From UBA4660 sp002405435 (lineage in GTDB: Bacteria > Bacteroidota > Bacteroidia > Flavobacteriales_D > Sanyastnellaceae): 29,418 bases of DNA. Shown in pieces: positions 1 to 9,320 of this stretch (position 1 is its first letter; every line of letters begins with the position of its first letter). The notes under the pieces are model-generated. The model was given only the letters and a program-made list of their open reading frames with translations, was not told where the DNA came from and ran no database searches. A program made the position numbers and the translations under genes. Location: NCBI GenBank assembly GCA_036747335.1, contig DAIOCL010000030.1:1-29418 (forward strand), read 5' to 3'.

Positions 1-1119
1 GGAATGGTCAGGGGAAGTTAGGAGTTTGAACTGGCCCGCAAGCTGCTTCATGAAGGTGCAATGGCCGTGGGGCACGATCCTTCGCTGGTGCTGGAAATCT
101 GGCGGCAGACGGAGAGTTTTGCCGGGTATGCCTTTGCCAAGGGCCACAGCGCGAGCTATGCGGTGGAAAGCTATCAGTGCCTTTTTCTCAAGGCCTATTT
201 CCCGCTCGAATACATGGTAGCCTGTATCAACAACTACGGCGGTTTTTACCGCACCGAGATCTATGTGCATGAAGCAAGGCTGCATGGTGCCGTGATAGAG
301 GCGCCCTGTGTCAATACCTCTGAACATGGTGCGGTGATTCACGGCAATGTGATTACCCTCGGAATGGAAATGATCAGGGAACTGGAAGAGGAAACGCGGT
401 CTGCGGTTATCCGCGCACGCCGCAACGGACCTTTTGTTTCCCTGGAAGATTTTCTGGGGCGGGTGAGAATTTCGCTCGAGCAGGGTGTGCTGCTCGCGCG
501 GGTGGGTGCCCTGCGTTTCACAGGGAAGGAAAAGAAGGAGCTGTTGTGGCAACTGCACTTCAGGCTGGGGAAAACCAAAACCTCAGACCCTGCGCCTCAG
601 CTCTTTGCGCCAGAATCACGCAACACCCAATTGCCGTTGCTGGAGCACCACTGGCTCGAAGACGCTTACGACGAATTGGAACTGATCGGCTTTCCGCTCT
701 GCAACCCTTTTGACATGATAGCCGGAGATACAGGCGATACAAGGCTGGCGCACGAGTTACCTGCGCTCATCGGCCAGGTAGTTTCGGTGGTTGGCTATTA
801 TGTCACTGTAAAACCCACACGCACTGCGAAAGGTGAGCGCATGTACTTTGGTAACTTTCTCGATCAGGAGGGGCAGTTTATTGATACGGTACATTTCCCA
901 CCGGTGGCGGCGAAGTATCCGCTGACCGGCTGGGGCATGTTTTATCTCACAGGTTAGGTCACGGAAGAATTCGGTGCAGTCCAGTTGGAGGTCACCTCCT
1001 TGCGGCGCTTGTCACTCCAGGGAGATCCTCGGCTTCAAGACGCGCCGTCGCATCCGTCTGTTTCGGCAAAAAGGCATCAAAACGACAGGTGGCTCCAAAA
1101 GGCCTCCAGGAAATCATGA
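1..1119 (+). pseudogene. DnaE-type DNA polymerase III alpha subunit, C-terminal part, interrupted by two in-frame TAG codons
   Basis: Only the 3' end is in the window. The longest uninterrupted piece is 61-957. It contains the conserved DnaE segment SFAGYAFAKGHSAS followed by YAVESYQ, then the finger/helix-hairpin-helix region and an OB-fold-like segment (VVSVVGYYVTVKPTRTAKGE). This resembles the roughly 1,000-residue second DnaE of many Bacteroidota, an ImuC/DnaE2-like error-prone polymerase; that assignment is inference because the catalytic half lies outside. The frame is open from base 1 except for TAG at 19-21. After the TAG at 955-957 it continues as VTEEFGAVQLEVTSL and then GDPRL, which looks like the normal family C-terminus, and ends with TGA at 1117-1119. 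That TGA overlaps the ATG of the next gene (ATGA), which suggests the long frame is the ancestral one. It may be a decaying gene or may carry base-call errors. Confidence 0.72.
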
Positions 1120-2192
1120 AACCGCATATCGAAAACAGCCCCGGCCGGAAGGGAAGAGGATCGGGCATAAATCCCGATAACCGTTTCGCACGCATTGCCG
1201 GCCGGGATACCGGCGATGCCCGCATGCCCTGGGAGGCGGAGGAGCAGGCATCGGCGCGCACTTCTTTTCTCGAAGTATTTCCCAAAACCATTCTCTCAAA
1301 AAATGATTCGCCCGACCTGGGATTCGACTGGAGCCTTAACCCCTATAGCGGCTGTGAGCACGGTTGCTCCTACTGTTATGCGAGAAACTCGCATGAATAT
1401 TGGGGCTATAGTGCAGGCCGCGATTTCGAAGAGAAAATTCTGGTGAAAAAGAACGCCCCGGAGGTGCTGGAGGCCGCATTCAGCAGTGGAAAATGGCAGC
1501 CGGCCCGGATAGTGCTGAGCGGTAATACGGACTGTTACCAGCCGGCCGAGCAGAAATTTGAAATTACCCGCAAGGTGCTGCAGGTGTTCCAGCGCCACCG
1601 TCATCCCGTTACCATCATTACCAAAAATGCGCTGGTGTTGCGCGATCTCGACATACTTGCACCCATGGCCGCACAGCGGCTGGCGAGTGTTGCACTGTCG
1701 GTTACCACGCTGCGCGAACCCCTTCGGCGCGTAATGGAGCCCCGCACGTCCTCAGTCGCACAGCGCTTACAGGCCCTGTCTGTGCTTACCGGCGCAGGGG
1801 TTCCCGTGGTTGTTATGATGGCTCCGCTTATCTATAGCCTCAACAGCGATGAGGTCTTTGATGTCGCCCGTGAGGCCGGGCAGCGCGGCGCATCGGGAAT
1901 TTATCACACCATGCTGAGGCTCAACGGACAGGTGGGTGCCATTTTCGAGGACTGGGTGCGCACGGCGCTGCCCGAACGCGCAGCGAAAGTGCTCAACCAT
2001 GTAAGGGATACCCACGGCGGTGCGCTCAGCGATTCGCGTTTCGGTGTACGCATGAAGGGAGAAGGAAAGTACGCGCTCCAGGTTGCCGATATGTTCAGGC
2101 TGGCCCGGTCGAAGTTTATAACGGCGCCACCACCTCCTGATCCCGATTATTCACTCTTTATCCCGGATCCCCGCCAGCCCAGGCTCTTCTGA
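1116..2192 (+). CDS. PA0069-family (SplB-like) radical SAM protein
   Basis: The 358-residue product has the radical SAM cluster motif CxxxCxxC (C80, C84, C87 in CEHGCSYC followed by YARN), which should bind a [4Fe-4S] cluster and S-adenosylmethionine. Near the N-terminus it has the GRGS...NPDNRF element typical of the PA0069/Rv2578c group, and further on SGNTDCYQPAE and TKNALVLRDLD, both characteristic of this group and related to spore photoproduct lyase. The reaction is not established. I chose the ATG at 1116 because it overlaps the stop of the upstream polymerase frame as ATGA, implying translational coupling; an earlier alternative start at 1089 would lie inside the upstream gene. Adjacency to an error-prone-type polymerase fits a DNA-damage role, but this is inference. 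Confidence 0.88.
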   Translation: MKPHIENSPGRKGRGSGINPDNRFARIAGRDTGDARMPWEAEEQASARTSFLEVFPKTILSKNDSPDLGFDWSLNPYSGCEHGCSYCYARNSHEYWGYSAGRDFEEKILVKKNAPEVLEAAFSSGKWQPARIVLSGNTDCYQPAEQKFEITRKVLQVFQRHRHPVTIITKNALVLRDLDILAPMAAQRLASVALSVTTLREPLRRVMEPRTSSVAQRLQALSVLTGAGVPVVVMMAPLIYSLNSDEVFDVAREAGQRGASGIYHTMLRLNGQVGAIFEDWVRTALPERAAKVLNHVRDTHGGALSDSRFGVRMKGEGKYALQVADMFRLARSKFITAPPPPDPDYSLFIPDPRQPRLF

Positions 2193-2351
2193 AACCACAG
2201 CATCGTCAATACCGGTGCACAAATTGTGAATCTGGCGGGGCTTAGTTCCACCCGTGTAAACGCAATTGCCTATCTTGCACCCCAAGCGCAGCCATTTTTC
2301 TCTTACTTCCCCCGGTATGATGAAGATGCTAATACTGCTCTCATCAACTGT

Positions 2352-3116
2352 ATGGAAATTTTTATTTTCTTTATCGTACATTGGTACACCTCTCTTTTTT
2401 TTCAGTCGCTCTTCCACCACCGCTATGCGGCCCACAACCATTTCACGATGTCGCGTAATTGGGAGCGCGTTTTTTTTGTCGGCTGTTACATCACGCAGGG
2501 CTCTTCCTATATCAGTGCCTATGCGTACGGCATTATGCACCGGCTTCACCACGCCCACACCGATACGGAAGAGGATCCGCATTCGCCCGACAATTCACCG
2601 AATATGTTTACCATGTGGAAGCAGACACGCGACAATTACTTCGATATCTACTCAGGCCGCGTGACGGTCGAAGAACGCTACAAAAAAGACCTGCCCCAGT
2701 GGCATGCCTTTGATCGCATTGCCCATACCTGGCCGAGCCGGCTGCTCTGGCTGGGCGTTTACATTACCTTCTACTCGTTCTTCGCGACCCAGTGGTGGAT
2801 GTGGTTGTTTTTGCCGCTGCAGTTCTTCATGGGCTCAATGCAAGGTGCTGCCATAAATTGGTGGGCACACCGCTTCGGCTATACCAACTTCCCGATGGAC
2901 AATACATCCAAAAACATCCTTCCCGTAGACCCGGTCTTCTGGGGTGAGAGTTTTCACAATAACCACCACAGGCATCCTGGACGCGTTAACAACGCCCACC
3001 ACTGGTGGGAGGTTGATATGGGATTTCTTGCCCTTCGCGGTCTTCATGCGTTGGGTGTGGTGCAGCTCCGTGAGAGCAGGGCAGGCGTGGGGCGCACCGG
3101 GCGGTTGCACCATTGA
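2352..3116 (+). CDS. Acyl-CoA/acyl-lipid desaturase (delta-9 type membrane fatty acid desaturase)
   Basis: The product should insert a double bond in a fatty acyl chain using a di-iron centre in the inner membrane. All three histidine boxes are visible: HRYAAH (H23-H28), HRLHH (H63, H66, H67, within HRLHHAHTDTEEDPHSP) and HNNHH (H202, H205, H206). Hydrophobic stretches near residues 1-20, 40-60 and 120-160 fit the multi-span fold. Length is about 254 residues from the ATG at 2352, close to Bacteroidota homologues that begin with a similar M-x-x-x-F-F-x-x-H-W-Y segment. The open frame extends upstream to a GTG at 2226, but that extension has no family similarity. A TATCTTGC element at 2271-2278 is a weak candidate -7 promoter box. 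Confidence 0.9.
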   Translation: MEIFIFFIVHWYTSLFFQSLFHHRYAAHNHFTMSRNWERVFFVGCYITQGSSYISAYAYGIMHRLHHAHTDTEEDPHSPDNSPNMFTMWKQTRDNYFDIYSGRVTVEERYKKDLPQWHAFDRIAHTWPSRLLWLGVYITFYSFFATQWWMWLFLPLQFFMGSMQGAAINWWAHRFGYTNFPMDNTSKNILPVDPVFWGESFHNNHHRHPGRVNNAHHWWEVDMGFLALRGLHALGVVQLRESRAGVGRTGRLHH

Positions 3117-3204
3117 TCCTGTGCGGGATTGCAGGCGGTTTCTGCTAACTTTACCGGTGTGTGCCCGGCTGCGAAACATTTTCGCTCCTGTGGGGCACAG
3201 GGTT

Positions 3205-3807
3205 ATGACGATCCTGAAATCCTTTGAGACCTTTTTTCATGCCCTGCCTGCGGGCCGGTGTATGGCGGTTATCTGCCTGATGGGCCTGTGGCTAGTCGCC
3301 TGCGGGGACAAAGAATCGCGTCAGCACCAACGACCCGCTCAGGATCATGCGCCCACGCCCGTGGGCACCGTGACCGGTGTTATCCCTGGTTATGATGCGG
3401 CAGCCGAGATTGTGCGCGATGCTGTGCGAAGCGTTTGGGCGGAAAGGAAGGAAGAGACGGCCTCGCTCGCCCTGCACTTTGTGCCGGAGCAGCCCGATAC
3501 CGTGTCGGTGTCGTTCAGTCCCGAATGCTGGCTGGAATTTCCCTGCCGTGCGGAAGGCGACGCTATCACGGTGTATTGGGACCAGCGGGTGGACAGCAAG
3601 TACGAATTCGAATTTGTCAAGTCCGTCAGGCGGGCCGACCCGGCTTACCGGGGAAAACCCTTTATGGTGCTGACTTTGCTAAATGACAGTACGCTCAGGG
3701 CCGCTTACCCTATACCCGCACTGGTGAAGGCACTCAACAGCGCCGGCCAGGGCAGAACCCTGTTCCCCGAAACCTTTACCCTTCAGCGTCGCGGCTTTTT
3801 CCGGTAA
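3205..3807 (+). CDS. Small predicted lipoprotein of unknown function
   Basis: I do not recognise a family. From the ATG at 3205 the product is 200 residues. A second ATG at 3262 would start right at the signal peptide (MAVICLMGLWLVAC), and is an equally good or better start. LVAC followed by GDKE is a lipobox, so the mature protein should be lipidated on Cys and exported. A Pro- and His-rich linker follows, then a compact domain of about 140 residues beginning near GVIPGYDAAAEIVRDAVRSV, with a Cys pair (ECWLEFPC) that could form a disulphide. It may be an envelope protein specific to this lineage. The frame runs back to 2944, but that portion overlaps the desaturase gene and is not credible coding sequence. 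Confidence 0.62.
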   Translation: MTILKSFETFFHALPAGRCMAVICLMGLWLVACGDKESRQHQRPAQDHAPTPVGTVTGVIPGYDAAAEIVRDAVRSVWAERKEETASLALHFVPEQPDTVSVSFSPECWLEFPCRAEGDAITVYWDQRVDSKYEFEFVKSVRRADPAYRGKPFMVLTLLNDSTLRAAYPIPALVKALNSAGQGRTLFPETFTLQRRGFFR

Positions 3808-4026
3808 CATTCCCGGCAGTACTTCCACAGGCGGTTGACGACAGGCTTCCGGTGGTCGGAGCCGCGGCCCATTTGCTGTGGCTTGATACAGGCAATCCGC
3901 GGCCCTCGTGCATCCCGGTAGGGGTTCGGGGCACGACCAATCAAAGAATGATAAAATCCATGAGCGGCGAAATTGCCTTGCGGATATGGTTTTTCTTTGT
4001 CCATTATCAATAAAAAATTATATCCC

Positions 4027-4767
4027 ATGAAATCAGTACTTCTCTTTGCATCCCTGCTGGTCCTGCACACGTTCTCAACGGCGCAGTCGGCCGAATCCAT
4101 TCTCCGTGAGTGTCATGAGACCCTCGGCGGAGCCAATTGGAACCAGGTTAATTCCATTAAATACGTGACCGTGCTCGAACAGGGCGGTATGCAGATTCCG
4201 CTGGAAGTTGTGCAGATGCGCGATGGCCGGATGTATGTCAAATTTGTGTACCAGGGCATGGAGATGATACAGAATGCCTACGACGGCACAACCCTGTGGT
4301 CAACCAATTTTATGACGCAAAAGCCCGAAAAGGCTACAACGGAAGATACGGAAAACGTACGCCGTTCGTGTAAGGAATTCCCCAATGCACTGGCCTGTTG
4401 GCAGGAAATGGGCTATACACCCACTTACGAGGGAGAGCAGGATGTTGATGGAGCCAAGTGCTACAAAATCCGCATGGACAAGAAAACCCAGTTGGTAGAA
4501 GGCAAGGAAGTGCCCAAAGTCGAGTACTACTATATCGATAAAGACTCCAAGGCCCTGATTATGACGGAAGAAGAAATCGTTTCAGGCGAGATGAAGGGGA
4601 TGATCGGCCAGTCCAAACTGAGCGATTACCAGGAGGTAAATGGCGTCTTTATTCCCTTCGCACAGGCTGAAGGTTTGAAAGACGGCTATAGCCAGAACCT
4701 CACCTTCGATAAGGTAGAAATTAACGCAGTCATAGACGAGAGCCTGTTCCAATACAAGGGCGAATAA
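4027..4767 (+). CDS. Secreted LolA-like (outer membrane lipoprotein-sorting-like) protein
   Basis: The 246-residue product starts with a clean signal peptide (MKSVLLFASLLVLHTFSTAQ, cleavage expected after about residue 18-20). A repeating beta pattern follows, matching the half-barrel proteins annotated in Bacteroidota as outer membrane lipoprotein-sorting-like: an early helix (AESILRECHETLGG), then strands such as MQIPLEVVQMRDGRMYVKF, and the late NGVFIPFAQAEG segment. Members are periplasmic and often of unknown ligand; lipoprotein transport is only suggested by fold. Its neighbour downstream is a large secreted propeller protein, 200 bases away in the same direction, so a joint envelope role is possible. 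I chose ATG 4027 over 3973 because it begins the signal peptide. Cys 115 and Cys 124 (RRSCKEFPNALACW) could pair. Confidence 0.75.
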   Translation: MKSVLLFASLLVLHTFSTAQSAESILRECHETLGGANWNQVNSIKYVTVLEQGGMQIPLEVVQMRDGRMYVKFVYQGMEMIQNAYDGTTLWSTNFMTQKPEKATTEDTENVRRSCKEFPNALACWQEMGYTPTYEGEQDVDGAKCYKIRMDKKTQLVEGKEVPKVEYYYIDKDSKALIMTEEEIVSGEMKGMIGQSKLSDYQEVNGVFIPFAQAEGLKDGYSQNLTFDKVEINAVIDESLFQYKGE

Positions 4768-4967
4768 TTTTTTTCTCTACCAACAAGCAGCAGATTACTC
4801 CTATGCGATTAAAGAATACAGACCAGATGATCAACCTGAATAATGTGCAGCGTGAACATACGGGCACGCCTGCGCTGAAGACCCTCGGCGGAGCAATCGG
4901 TGTCACTGAAAAGGAGCAAAACAACCGTGCGCAGGCATCCGCCGCATCGGGAATCAATACCCTTGCC

Positions 4968-7900
4968 ATGCGCAGGCACTATTTCCTTTTCGTACCCGTG
5001 TTGTTTTGGGCCATGTCGGGCCAGGCCCAGGAGGCCGCTACGTTTTCAGCAGGCGAATACCTCGGCGATATGAAGGCCCGCCACATCGGACCCGCGCTGA
5101 TGAGCGGCCGCATTACCGACCTCGAAGGGCATCCGTCCAATTCGCAGATCCTTTATGCCGGTACGGCCGGCGGCGGGGTTTGGAAGTCTTTGGATGGAGG
5201 GCTGATTTTTAACCCGGTCTTCGAGGAGCATTGTCAGTCTATCGGATGCGTGGCCATTGACCCTACTGATCCAGACAACAGTGTATGGGCGGGCACCGGC
5301 GAGGTATGGACCCGCAACAGTGTTTCGGTAGGCGACGGAATTTATTTCAGCAACAACGGCGGTAAAAACTGGCAGCGCATGGGACTGGAAAAGTCTGAGC
5401 GCATCAGTGCCATCGAAATAGACCCCACCAATGCCAACGTGGTCTATGCCGGAGTGCTGGGTGCGCTTTGGAGCGATAGCGAAGACCGCGGGGTATACAA
5501 GTCTGCCGACAAAGGCAAGACCTGGGAGAAAATCCTCTATGTAGGCCCGGGTACAGGTTGTTCAGACCTCATTATGGATCCGAAAAACCCTAACGTGCTC
5601 TACGCGGCATTTTGGGAGTTCCGCCGCACGGCGTGGTCATTCAATTCCGGCGGCACGCAGAGTGCGCTCTATAAGAGCACCGACGCAGGAAAGACATGGA
5701 ACAAGGTGCAGAATGGGTTGCCTGCCGGAAAGATGGGACGCATTGCCCTGGCTATCGCACCGTCAGACAACAAGATTGTATACGCGGTTATTGAAGCGGA
5801 AAAGAGCGAGCAGCGAGGTCTCTACCGCTCCGACGACGGCGGTGGCACCTGGAAATTTCTTAACGGAGATTTCGGACTCGTAGTGAGGCCTTTTTATTTC
5901 TCCCGCATCAACATCGACCCGAGAAACCCCGACATCCTCGTTAAGGCCGGCTTATATGGTTCTATCAGCCGCGATGGGGGTAAAACATTCAACTCGATGG
6001 GACAGATGCACGGCGACATCCACGACGTGTGGTTTGATCCGAATGATTCGCAAAAACTGTTTGCCGCCACCGACGGCGGCGTGTACCGCAGCATGAACGG
6101 GGGAACCACCATGCAGATTGTGGAAAACATGCCGGTGAGCCAGTTCTATCAGGTCAGCTTTGACAACCAAACACCCTACAGGGTATATGGCGGTTTGCAG
6201 GACAATGGTTCATGGACAGGGCCTTCTGAAAGCCCAGGAGGTATTGAAGCCCGTGACTGGGAAACCGTAGGTTACGGAGATGGATTCAGGGTTTATCCCC
6301 ATCCTACCCAACCGTCGATCGTGTATTCCGAAATGCAGGGTGCAGAGCAGATCTGGCGCTACAACACCGCAACACGCCAGGTCAAAAATATCAAGCCCTA
6401 TGAGGGTATCGGAGATCCCAAGCTTCGGTTTAACTGGAATACGCCCATCCTAACCAGCGTGCACAACCCCGATCGGCTGTACTGTGGTTCCCAGTTTCTG
6501 CACGTCTCCGACGACCGCGGTGATACGTGGAGAAAAATTTCTCCGGATCTCACCACCAACGACAAGAGCAAGCAGAACCAGGAAAGTTCCGGAGGTATCT
6601 CTGCAGATAACTCGGGCGCAGAAAATCACTGTACCATTTTCACCGTGGCTGAATCGCCCCTCAACCGTGATGTAATCTGGGTAGGCACCGATGACGGATT
6701 GATACAACTCACGCGCGACGGCGGAAAAACATGGACTAACCTGCGTGATAAGGTCACCGGTTTGCCCACTTCTACATGGTGCTATCACATCGAAGCAAGC
6801 CTGTTTGGCGAAGGTGTGGCTTATGCCGTGTTTGATGGCCATACACGCGGCGATTTCAAACCCTATATCGCAAAGACCGAAGACTTCGGGATTACCTGGA
6901 AGCTGGTCTCTTCAGCCGACATACCCACCTTCGTGCGTTGTGTACAGGAAGATTTTGTCAATCCCGGACTGCTCTACGCCGGAACGGAAATGGGCCTTTA
7001 TGTGAGCCTCGATGCCGGCAAAAGCTGGTCTCGGTTTAGCAAGAATCTTCCCCCGGTATCCGTTCACCACCTCGAACTGCACCCGCGCACACACGACCTG
7101 GTGCTCGCAACCCATGGAAGGGGTGTGGTCATACTCGATGATACCCGCGTGCTGCGCGAACTGAATACCGGTTTACTATCCAAAGCACTGCACTTCTTCC
7201 CGGCTGCGCCTTTTGTGATGCGCGAAGAGAACTCCTTTGGCGGCACCAGCACAGAGCACCAGTTTGTAGGCGAAAATCCAGGTACAGCGGCCAAAATCCG
7301 CTATTTCATGCCTAAACGCCACACATTCGGCAAGATGACTATGGAAGTGTACGATGCAACAAATAAGCTGGTTTGCAAACTCGAACCCGGCAAACAGAAG
7401 GGAATCAATACCGTTGATTGGGAATTCAATACCAAGGCGCCAAAGGTGGCCAAAGCCAAAACCTTGTCAGGAGGCGCATCTTTTGTGCCCAGGGTTGCGG
7501 CAGGTCGCTATACCATCCGCATCACCAAAGGCAGCGAGGTCTTTGAACAGGCAATCGAAACGCAATACGATCCGGCCGCGCCATTCACCCTGCAGGAAAG
7601 GAAACAGCAGGAAGCCGTCACCGCTGATCTGTTCAACCTTACGCAGGAACTGGCTTATCTCGTCTACCGCATCGATACATACCGGGAAGCCATTCTGGAG
7701 ATGCGCGCCAAGCAGAAGACCTCTAAGGAAACCGATGCGGTCTTCAGCGAGCTTGATGCGATGCGCAATACCCTCGTGGTGACTACCGGCGACAATTATG
7801 TCGGAACGGCAGAAAAGCAACTCAGGGAGAAACTGGCAGATATTTACAGCAACATAGGTTCTTATTATGGCGCACCGTCTGCTTCACAGATGGAAAACGT

Positions 7901-8093
7901 GCAGAGCCTTAAGGATGAATTCGCCCGGAACCAGACGCAGCTTGATAACCTGCAGCAAAAGCGGTTGCCAAAGCTTCAGGCAGAATACCAGCGCGTGTTG
8001 GCCAAAAACCTGGAGGTGAAAGACTATACGGCTTTCCTCGCGGAAGAGTACCTGCGGCACCGCGCAGGGCCGCCCACCACCCTTGACAAATAG
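4968..8093 (+). CDS. Large secreted VPS10/sortilin-type BNR-repeat beta-propeller protein (annotated 'glycosyl hydrolase' in the family)
   Basis: The 1,041-residue product begins with a signal peptide (MRRHYFLFVPVLFWAMSGQAQ). Between about residues 70 and 690 it carries about eleven Asp-box (BNR) motifs of the S-x-D-x-G-x-T-W type, for example SNNGGKNW, SADKGKTW, STDAGKTW, SRDGGKTF, TRDGGKTW and SLDAGKSW, diagnostic of a ten-bladed sortilin-like or multi-propeller fold. A beta-sandwich of the FlgD-Ig kind follows at about 760-860 (MEVYDATNKLVCKLEPG ... GRYTIRI), then a helical tail. Glycosidase activity is not supported by any catalytic motif I can see; binding of protein or glycan is as likely. 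The open frame extends 55 codons upstream to 4803, but that leader precedes the signal peptide and is probably untranslated. It ends directly at a terminator hairpin. Confidence 0.87.
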   Translation: MRRHYFLFVPVLFWAMSGQAQEAATFSAGEYLGDMKARHIGPALMSGRITDLEGHPSNSQILYAGTAGGGVWKSLDGGLIFNPVFEEHCQSIGCVAIDPTDPDNSVWAGTGEVWTRNSVSVGDGIYFSNNGGKNWQRMGLEKSERISAIEIDPTNANVVYAGVLGALWSDSEDRGVYKSADKGKTWEKILYVGPGTGCSDLIMDPKNPNVLYAAFWEFRRTAWSFNSGGTQSALYKSTDAGKTWNKVQNGLPAGKMGRIALAIAPSDNKIVYAVIEAEKSEQRGLYRSDDGGGTWKFLNGDFGLVVRPFYFSRINIDPRNPDILVKAGLYGSISRDGGKTFNSMGQMHGDIHDVWFDPNDSQKLFAATDGGVYRSMNGGTTMQIVENMPVSQFYQVSFDNQTPYRVYGGLQDNGSWTGPSESPGGIEARDWETVGYGDGFRVYPHPTQPSIVYSEMQGAEQIWRYNTATRQVKNIKPYEGIGDPKLRFNWNTPILTSVHNPDRLYCGSQFLHVSDDRGDTWRKISPDLTTNDKSKQNQESSGGISADNSGAENHCTIFTVAESPLNRDVIWVGTDDGLIQLTRDGGKTWTNLRDKVTGLPTSTWCYHIEASLFGEGVAYAVFDGHTRGDFKPYIAKTEDFGITWKLVSSADIPTFVRCVQEDFVNPGLLYAGTEMGLYVSLDAGKSWSRFSKNLPPVSVHHLELHPRTHDLVLATHGRGVVILDDTRVLRELNTGLLSKALHFFPAAPFVMREENSFGGTSTEHQFVGENPGTAAKIRYFMPKRHTFGKMTMEVYDATNKLVCKLEPGKQKGINTVDWEFNTKAPKVAKAKTLSGGASFVPRVAAGRYTIRITKGSEVFEQAIETQYDPAAPFTLQERKQQEAVTADLFNLTQELAYLVYRIDTYREAILEMRAKQKTSKETDAVFSELDAMRNTLVVTTGDNYVGTAEKQLREKLADIYSNIGSYYGAPSASQMENVQSLKDEFARNQTQLDNLQQKRLPKLQAEYQRVLAKNLEVKDYTAFLAEEYLRHRAGPPTTLDK

Positions 8094-8134
8094 GCCGGGG
8101 CAGCATGGAGCAATACTGTGGCCCCGGCTTTTTT
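8094..8134 (+). terminator. Rho-independent terminator after the BNR propeller gene
   Basis: An 8-bp perfect stem, GCCGGGGC (8094-8101) with GCCCCGGC (8121-8128), has a 19-base loop and is followed by six T (8129-8134). The stem starts immediately after the TAG stop codon at 8091-8093. This is independent evidence that TAG is a true stop in this genome. Confidence 0.88.
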
Positions 8135-8325
8135 GTTCTTAGCGTGCCGGTGAATCCTTTCGCGATAAGGTCTCGGGGCCGATATGGGTAATGAGATAAT
8201 CCCGTTCCACTGACCTCAGGGCAACCTCCGCTGCCGTTCAGTTGTCACAACTATGTGCGGGCGGCACTGTCGAAATCCGAACAGGGCAGGCCGGAACCGT
8301 AAACAAACCATAACCCAATACTAAG

Positions 8326-9057
8326 ATGAAATATTTGTTTGCAGTACTGCTGGCCCTGACAGTCGGTTTTTTGTGGGCACAAACGGAAAATACTGAGACC
8401 TCCCTGGCAGAGCCCGGCAAATTTCAGGTCGGTATAACCTTTTCTCCTGACCTGGGTTACCGCATCCTCAGCAACAACGGTGGAGGACAGTCCGCTGCCT
8501 GGCTTATAGACGCGCGGAATGAGGAAGAAACTTTTAAACCCGGTTTTACGGCTGGACTGAACCTCTGCTTTCGCATCAACAATTATCTCGGGCTCGAAAC
8601 AGGTGTCCACTATGCAAGCCGTGGCTACCAGACAAAAAAGTATGATGTAATCGGTGAGCCAGGTCTGGCCGCGGAATACCCTGAGCAGATGAAATTCCGC
8701 TACAACTTATTTTATGTGGAGATGCCCCTGCGTGCCAACGTGACCATCGGTCAGGGAAAGGTAAGGTTTATCGGCAGCCTGGGCATTATTGCCGGGTTGT
8801 TGACTCAGCAAACACAGGTTGACTGGTTGTATTACCCCGACCGCACCGAACGTGACGCTTTCAACACCGACATTGATTACAACCAGCTGCAGTTGTCGCC
8901 TTCGGCCAGCGCAGGTATCGATTGTCGTCTTAGTAAGCGCATTAACCTGCGCGTTGAGCCCGTAGTGCGTTACGGAATGCTCGATATCATTGATGCACCG
9001 GTAACCGGAACCCTTTACAGCGCCGGTGTTTCAATGGGTTGTTACGTCAGGCTGTAG
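8326..9057 (+). CDS. PorT-like outer-membrane beta-barrel protein
   Basis: The 243-residue product has a signal peptide (MKYLFAVLLALTVGFLWAQ). An alternating beta-strand pattern follows, typical of the eight-stranded outer membrane beta-barrel family (PorT/OMP_b-brl_2): GFTAGLNLCFRINNYLGLETGVHYASRGYQ in the first third, NLFYVEMPLRANVTIG in the middle (the conserved YxEIPL-type strand), and GVSMGCYVRL at the end, with a hydrophobic C-terminal strand. It probably sits in the outer membrane; no specific ligand can be named. It stands alone, with a terminator upstream and a 263-base gap downstream. A short palindrome, GTTGTCACAAC (8241-8251), lies upstream and is of uncertain meaning. Confidence 0.82.
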   Translation: MKYLFAVLLALTVGFLWAQTENTETSLAEPGKFQVGITFSPDLGYRILSNNGGGQSAAWLIDARNEEETFKPGFTAGLNLCFRINNYLGLETGVHYASRGYQTKKYDVIGEPGLAAEYPEQMKFRYNLFYVEMPLRANVTIGQGKVRFIGSLGIIAGLLTQQTQVDWLYYPDRTERDAFNTDIDYNQLQLSPSASAGIDCRLSKRINLRVEPVVRYGMLDIIDAPVTGTLYSAGVSMGCYVRL

Positions 9058-9320
9058 CCGTCAAAAGATTCCTTGCGGGACTTATCCCCCGGAAACAAAT
9101 GCCATCCGGGTGCAGTGAACTCATCCGGTGGCCGCTCAGCCACAAGCCCGGGCCCTCTTTTATGTATCTTCACGCCCGCAACGGGCAGTGGGAAGGCGGG
9201 AGGCGATAGACTGAACAAGACCAGCGCACGCAGGGTGTTATGTTTAGCGCCCTGCGGCCGGAGACCGGGCAGGCCCGAAGGAAAAATACAGTGCGATATA
9301 CCTTGCCAACACCTTTTCCG

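Noticed and set aside
2226..2351. GTG start extending the desaturase by 42 codons
   Set aside because: The extension has no family similarity and would cover a candidate promoter box; ATG 2352 matches homologue starts.
3783..4100. 105-codon minus-strand frame between the lipoprotein and the LolA-like gene
   Set aside because: It overlaps the ends of both genes on the other strand and has no recognisable family or start context.
4803..4967. 55-codon N-terminal extension of the BNR propeller gene
   Set aside because: It precedes a clean signal peptide starting at 4968 and is hydrophilic; more likely an untranslated leader.
8241..8251. Palindrome GTTGTCACAAC upstream of the barrel gene
   Set aside because: Short enough to arise by chance and no second copy or nearby promoter supports an operator.
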